Assembly: GCF_905397375.1 (NCBI RefSeq)
Contig: NZ_CAJPVG010000009.1
Coordinates: forward strand, 62,001 to 126,000
Length of the DNA stretch: 64,000 bases
Reading direction: 5' to 3'
From: Ralstonia mannitolilytica
Lineage (GTDB): Bacteria; Pseudomonadota; Gammaproteobacteria; Burkholderiales; Burkholderiaceae
Positions 60,338 through 64,000 of the stretch are shown in pieces. Position 1 is the first letter of the stretch. Each line of letters starts with the position of its first letter. Under the pieces are notes generated by a model. It ran no database searches and was not told where the DNA came from. It saw only the letters and a list, made by a program, of their open reading frames with translations. Made by a program: the position numbers and the translations under genes.

Positions 60338-61276
60338 TCAGGGCTCGAACGGTTCGACCAGGTGGCGCCGGCCGAGCAGCATGGCGTCGGCCACGTGCTG
60401 CAGCGGGCGGACGTCCACGTCGCTCTGGCCGGCGTGGATCAGCTCAAGAAAGCGGGCGTACAGGCTGGGGTATTCGCGCTCCGGGCCGATCTCGATACCG
60501 ACCCGGTCGATGGTCAGTTCCTTGCCGCCATGCGCGAGCCGCAGCGTGCCGTCACGCGTGGCGACTTCGATCTGCCAGAGCTCGCCGGCATCGTGGCGCC
60601 AGTCGAACTCCGCGTGGATGGGCGTGCCGCGCGCATCCGTAAAGTTGAGGTTCGCGGCAATCGGCGTTTGCTGGTTGGCGGGTACCCACAGCTCGGCGGA
60701 CTCCAGGAAGAACGCGCGCGGCAGGATGCGCGTCAGGATCGACAGCGCGTTGATGCCGGGGTCGAACACGCCCAGCCCGCCTGGTTCCCAGATCCACTGC
60801 TGGTTCGGGTGCCAACGGCGCACGTCTTCCTTCCATTGCACGTCTACCGAGAAGATGGCCCGCTCAGCAAGCCACGCGCGTGCCGCCTCGACCCCCGGGG
60901 CGTGGCGCGAATGCCAGGACGCGAACAGCGTGCGGCCACGTTCGCGTGCCATCTGGGCGAGGAGGCCGACTTCGGACACGCTGGCGCCGGGCGGCTTCTC
61001 CAGCATCACGTGCTTGCCGGCGGCCAGTGCCGTGCGGGCTTGCGCAAAGCGCACCTGCGGCGGCGTGCACAGCGATACGGCCTGCAACTCCTGCTCGGCG
61101 GCCAGCATGGCCTCGAGCGACGTGTAGTGCCGCAGCCCCTCCACACGCGAATGCGGGCTCGCACACGCTGCCAGGCTGAATCCCGGTTCTGCGGCCAACG
61201 CCGGCAGGTGCTGATCGCGCGCGATCTTGCCCACACCGACGATGCCGATCGACACCTGCGTGAGTTCTCGGTGCAT
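60338..61276 (-). CDS. Gfo/Idh/MocA oxidoreductase, L-arabinose/D-galactose 1-dehydrogenase
   Basis: A 312-residue NAD(P)-dependent sugar dehydrogenase. The Rossmann motif is IGIVGVGKIARDQHLPAL, and the EKPPGASVSE segment holds the family's catalytic Lys (EKP). Proteins of this length and N-terminal sequence oxidise L-arabinose or D-galactose at C1 to the lactone (Azospirillum arabinose dehydrogenase type). It starts 3 bases after the end of the dehydratase gene, so the pair is cotranscribed. A lactonase gene is not in the window. Confidence 0.82.
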   Translation of the reverse strand: MHRELTQVSIGIVGVGKIARDQHLPALAAEPGFSLAACASPHSRVEGLRHYTSLEAMLAAEQELQAVSLCTPPQVRFAQARTALAAGKHVMLEKPPGASVSEVGLLAQMARERGRTLFASWHSRHAPGVEAARAWLAERAIFSVDVQWKEDVRRWHPNQQWIWEPGGLGVFDPGINALSILTRILPRAFFLESAELWVPANQQTPIAANLNFTDARGTPIHAEFDWRHDAGELWQIEVATRDGTLRLAHGGKELTIDRVGIEIGPEREYPSLYARFLELIHAGQSDVDVRPLQHVADAMLLGRRHLVEPFEP

Positions 61277-61279
61277 GGT

Positions 61280-62203
61280 CTATCGCCCCCAGCGCAGCAC
61301 GAGCGGATCGAGCCGCCGCGCAATGTCGATCAGGCCGCGCCGCGTTTCCGGATGCATCGGCGGCAACGGGTGGCGCGGCGCCTCGCACGCGATCACGCCG
61401 CCTTCCTTCATCAGCGCCTTGGCGGCGAGGAGGCCGGCCTGGCGGTTCTCGTGATTGATGAGCGGCAACCAGCGCTGATAGCGCTCGAAGGCTAGGTCGA
61501 GCTGCCCTTGGGCGTGCGCCTCGATGATCGGCCGGATGCCGTCGGGATACGCGCCGCCGGTCATGCTGCCCGTGGCGCCGGCGTCGAGATCGGCCAGCAG
61601 CGTGATGGCTTCTTCGCCGTCCCACGGGCCTTCCACCGCGTCACCGCCGAGGCGGATCAGTTCGCGCAGCCTGGCCGCAGCCGCGGGCGTTTCGATCTTG
61701 AAGTAGGCCACTTGCTCGATCTCGCGGGCCATGCGCGCGAGGAAGGCGGGCGACAGCACCGTGCCGCTGGCCGGCGCATCCTGGATCATGATCGGAATGT
61801 CCACCGCGTCGGACACGCGCGCGAAGAATTCGTAGATCTGCGCTTCTGGCACGCGGAAGGTGGCGCCGTGGTACGGCGGCATCATCATCAGCATGGCGGC
61901 GCCCATGTCCTCGGCGCGGCGGCTGCGCTGTGCGCACACCTGGCTGCTGTAGTGCGACGTTGTGACAATCACCGGCACGCGGCCCGCCACGTGCTCGAGC
62001 GCCGTGCGGGTGAGCACTTCGCGCTCGTCGTCGGACAGCGAGAACTGCTCCGAAAAGTTGGCCAGGATGCACAGGCCGTCCGAGCCCGCGTCGATCATGA
62101 AGTCGATGGCACGCTTCTGGCTGGCGAGGTCGAGCTCGCCGGTTTCTGTGAACGTGGTGGGCACCACCGGAAAGATGCCCTGATAGCGCGGCTTGCGGGT
62201 CAT
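61280..62203 (-). CDS. DapA-superfamily dehydratase, probably L-2-keto-3-deoxyarabonate dehydratase
   Basis: A 307-residue class I aldolase-fold enzyme. The Schiff-base Lys is K169 in VAYFKIETP. The motif PTTFTETGELDLASQKRAIDF and MIQDAPASGTVLSP replace the IYNVP loop of true dihydrodipicolinate synthases, which is a mark of the sugar-acid dehydratase group. It would convert 2-keto-3-deoxy-L-arabonate to 2-oxoglutarate semialdehyde in the non-phosphorylating arabinose route. That specific reaction is inferred from the neighbouring sugar dehydrogenase and pentonate dehydratase. Confidence 0.82.
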   Translation of the reverse strand: MTRKPRYQGIFPVVPTTFTETGELDLASQKRAIDFMIDAGSDGLCILANFSEQFSLSDDEREVLTRTALEHVAGRVPVIVTTSHYSSQVCAQRSRRAEDMGAAMLMMMPPYHGATFRVPEAQIYEFFARVSDAVDIPIMIQDAPASGTVLSPAFLARMAREIEQVAYFKIETPAAAARLRELIRLGGDAVEGPWDGEEAITLLADLDAGATGSMTGGAYPDGIRPIIEAHAQGQLDLAFERYQRWLPLINHENRQAGLLAAKALMKEGGVIACEAPRHPLPPMHPETRRGLIDIARRLDPLVLRWGR

Positions 62204-62242
62204 GGAATCTGGAATGGGAGGAAGTCAGCGAACGTGTTGCGA

Positions 62243-63586
62243 TCAGCGTGCAGGCCGCGCCGTCAGCAGGGCGCGCACGACAAACGTCATCATCACGGCA
62301 AACACGAGCGCGGCGGCGAGGAAGTACAGGCCGGCGGACAGGCTGCCCGTGGCGTTCTTGATGACGCCGATGCCGTAAGGGCCGAAGTAGCCGCCCAGAT
62401 TGGCCAGCGAATTGATGGTGGCGATGCCGACCGCGGCGCTCGCGCCTGTCAGGAACTGCCCCGGGAGCGCCCACACCACGGCCTGGATCGCATAGGCCGC
62501 AAACCCGAAGAGGCACAGGCAGGCCAGTTGCAGCGCGGGCGTTTGCGCCCACGCGCTGGCCGCCATGCCCACCGCAGCCAGCGCCGACAGGGCGGCGATA
62601 TGCCAGTACCGCTCGCCCGTGCGGTCCGAATGGCGCGGCACCAGGAGCAGGCCCACCACGGCAAACAGATATGGCACCGCCGACAGCACGCCCGTGGTGG
62701 CATCGCTCACGCCAAACTGCTTGATGATGGTCGGCAGCCACAGCGAGAGGCCGTAGATGCTCAGGGGAAACGGCAGGAACAGCAGCGCCAGCGCCAGGAC
62801 GCGCACATCCTTGAGCGCCTTGAGCGGGTTGCCGTGCGACTTCAGCGCATAGGCGGCGTGGTCTGCGGCCAGCTCGTGCTCGATCCACGCGCGGTCGGCG
62901 GCGGGCAGCCACCGTGCATGCGCCGGGGATTCCGGCAGCACGCGCAGCGTGGGCAGGCACAGCAGCACAGCCGGCAAGCCGCTCCACACGAACAGCATCT
63001 GCCAGCTCGACAGCCCGAACGCGCCGGGCACCGACAGCAGCCACCCTGCCACCGGCCCCGTGATGATGAGCGCGATGGGCTGCGCCAGCACCAGCAGGCC
63101 GACGATGCGTGCGCGATGGCGCATCGGAAACCACTTGGTCAGGAAGTAGAGGATGCCGGGGTACAGGCCGGCTTCGGCCGCACCGAGCAGAAAGCGCAGC
63201 ACGTAGAAGCTGACGGGCCCGCTCACCAGCGCCATGGCCATGGTGATCACGCCCCAGGTGAACAGGATGCGCGCGAACCAGCGGCGCGCGCCAAAGCGTT
63301 CCAGTGCCAGGTTGCTCGGCACTTCACACAGGAAATAGCCGACAAAGAACAACCCTGCGCCCAACCCGTAGGCCGCATCGCCGATACCGACCGCCGCATT
63401 CATGTGCAGCTTCGCAAATCCGACCACCGAGCGGTCGATATACGCCACCACGTAGATGAGCGCGAGAAACGGCATCAGCTTGCGCGTGAGCATGCCGATG
63501 ATGCGCTGCTCCTGCGAGGCGTCGGCCGGGTTGGTGTGGGCGGTGCGGGCCGAAGTCGGCGTGCTGACGGTTTGAGTGGTCGCCAT
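62243..63586 (-). CDS. MFS transporter, anion:cation symporter type
   Basis: A 447-residue major facilitator protein with 12 predicted spans in two halves. Motifs LMPFLALIYVVAYIDRSVVGFAKLHMN, ALERFGARRWFARILFTWG and FLLGAAEAGLYPGILYFLTKWFP are typical of the ACS family (tartrate, glucarate and phthalate carriers). It lies in the arabinose cluster between two dehydratase genes, so it may import a sugar acid such as arabonate. I start at the ATG at 63586; the longer upstream frame is not family-like. It is 39 bases upstream of the dehydratase gene. Confidence 0.88.
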   Translation of the reverse strand: MATTQTVSTPTSARTAHTNPADASQEQRIIGMLTRKLMPFLALIYVVAYIDRSVVGFAKLHMNAAVGIGDAAYGLGAGLFFVGYFLCEVPSNLALERFGARRWFARILFTWGVITMAMALVSGPVSFYVLRFLLGAAEAGLYPGILYFLTKWFPMRHRARIVGLLVLAQPIALIITGPVAGWLLSVPGAFGLSSWQMLFVWSGLPAVLLCLPTLRVLPESPAHARWLPAADRAWIEHELAADHAAYALKSHGNPLKALKDVRVLALALLFLPFPLSIYGLSLWLPTIIKQFGVSDATTGVLSAVPYLFAVVGLLLVPRHSDRTGERYWHIAALSALAAVGMAASAWAQTPALQLACLCLFGFAAYAIQAVVWALPGQFLTGASAAVGIATINSLANLGGYFGPYGIGVIKNATGSLSAGLYFLAAALVFAVMMTFVVRALLTARPAR

Positions 63587-63599
63587 GTGTGCCCTCGGC

Positions 63600-64000
63600 T
63601 CAGTGGGAGTGGCGCGGCACGGCCGCGCCCCGGCAGCCGACCAGGAAATCGAGGTCGCAGCCTTCGTCGGCCTGCAGCACGTGGTTGACGTACAGGCGCT
63701 GGTAACCTCCCGCTTCGCCGTGCGAGCGCTGGTGCGGGTAGGCCGCCAGGCGGCTGGCGAGTTCTTCAGGCGAGATGTCGAGGTGCAGCGTGCCGGCCTC
63801 GCAGTCGAGTTCGATCCAGTCGCCGTCCTGCACGGCCGCGAGCGGTCCACCGGCGGCGGCTTCGGGCGCCACGTGCAGCACCACCGTGCCGTAGGCGGTA
63901 CCGCTCATGCGGGCGTCGGAGATGCGCACCATGTCCTTCACGCCCTGACGCAGCAGCTTGGGCGGCAGGCCCATGTTGCCGACCTCAGCCATGCCCGGAT
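63600..64000 (-). CDS. IlvD/Edd-family dehydratase, probable L-arabonate dehydratase (5' end outside the window)
   Basis: Only the last 133 or so residues are present, because the start lies beyond 64000. The visible C-terminal domain contains VRISDARMSGTAYGTVVLHVAPEAAAGGPLAAVQDGDWIELD, split here as ISDARMSGTAYGTVVLHV and AAGGPLAAVQDGDWIELD; these are signature blocks of dihydroxy-acid/6-phosphogluconate dehydratases. In this cluster it is most likely L-arabonate dehydratase, which makes 2-keto-3-deoxy-L-arabonate. The C-terminus ends with CRGAAVPRHSH. It lies 13 bases upstream of the MFS gene. Confidence 0.8.
   Translation of the reverse strand, partial: PGMAEVGNMGLPPKLLRQGVKDMVRISDARMSGTAYGTVVLHVAPEAAAGGPLAAVQDGDWIELDCEAGTLHLDISPEELASRLAAYPHQRSHGEAGGYQRLYVNHVLQADEGCDLDFLVGCRGAAVPRHSH

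Noticed and set aside
1..64000. tRNA, rRNA, insertion sequences, integrases and prophage genes
   Set aside because: I looked for cloverleaf-like ends, transposase motifs and terminal inverted repeats and found none that I could support. A tRNAscan and an IS-finder search would be decisive.

Overview
The window is a continuous stretch of high-GC (roughly two-thirds G+C) betaproteobacterial chromosome. It most likely comes from Ralstonia or a close relative in the Burkholderiaceae. The evidence is the combination of a class Ia nrdAB pair with an N-terminally extended large subunit, an Ala/Lys repeat histone-H1-like protein, the aroQ-accB-accC-prmA order, Tat-exported phospholipase C, and an oxidative L-arabinose pathway. 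The genus call is inference from gene content and order; I could not run a search. Genes are densely packed, often with 1-8 base overlaps. I see no transposase, integrase, prophage, CRISPR array, tRNA or rRNA.

Layout. 1-13.3 kb: housekeeping and envelope genes, comprising a CNP1-type lipoprotein, rppH, proS, a lytic transglycosylase, a prolyl-4-hydroxylase-like oxygenase, a MarC protein, hpt, ffh, a cytochrome c assembly (CcsA/YpjD) protein, a PilS/PilR-like sigma-54 two-component pair, and ampD. 13.4-17.8 kb: a minus-strand secreted group (phosphocholine-specific phospholipase C, a tiny lipoprotein, and a phosphodiesterase/LamG lipoprotein). 18.2-22.8 kb: nrdA-nrdB behind two NrdR-type boxes set three helical turns apart. 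22.8-29.6 kb: an EamA exporter, an unrecognised 446-residue protein, a Cache chemoreceptor, a DUF2147 protein and two Gly/Ala/Ser-rich repeat lipoproteins. 29.55-31.3 kb: a 1.75-kb stretch with no convincing gene, rich in small inverted repeats, leading to the histone-H1-like gene. 32.1-40.6 kb: a minus-strand run (glycine-zipper lipoprotein, PfkB kinase, tpx, zinc-ribbon/DUF3426 protein, prmA, accC, accB, aroQ, TlpA-like thioredoxin, a conserved protein of unknown role). 40.6-48.1 kb: a plus-strand run (mpl, YqiA-like esterase, ubiC, RNB ribonuclease, TonB-like protein, aroE, mtgA). 48-52.5 kb: corA, pyrF, a His-rich small ORF, pncC, pgpA and thiL. 52.5-56.6 kb: maeB and a secreted barnase-like RNase overlapping its barstar-type inhibitor gene. 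56.6-64 kb: a minus-strand L-arabinose cluster (ABC permease, ATPase and binding protein, sugar 1-dehydrogenase, keto-deoxyarabonate dehydratase, MFS transporter, and the start-truncated end of a pentonate dehydratase).

How the parts work together. aroQ/aroE/ubiC feed aromatic and quinone biosynthesis. accB/accC supply two subunits of acetyl-CoA carboxylase. mpl, ampD, mtgA and the lytic transglycosylase make and recycle peptidoglycan. The last 7.4 kb encodes uptake of a pentose plus its dehydrogenation and two successive dehydrations, the backbone of the non-phosphorylating arabinose route.

Most of the window is ordinary core genome. The items most worth a second look are the RNase/barstar pair with its extended inhibitor, the ORF-poor spacer before the histone-like gene, the RNA-structure candidates around nrdAB, a perfect 16-bp palindrome beyond tlpA, and the two tandem repeat lipoproteins. 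I did not find a convincing large undescribed system.
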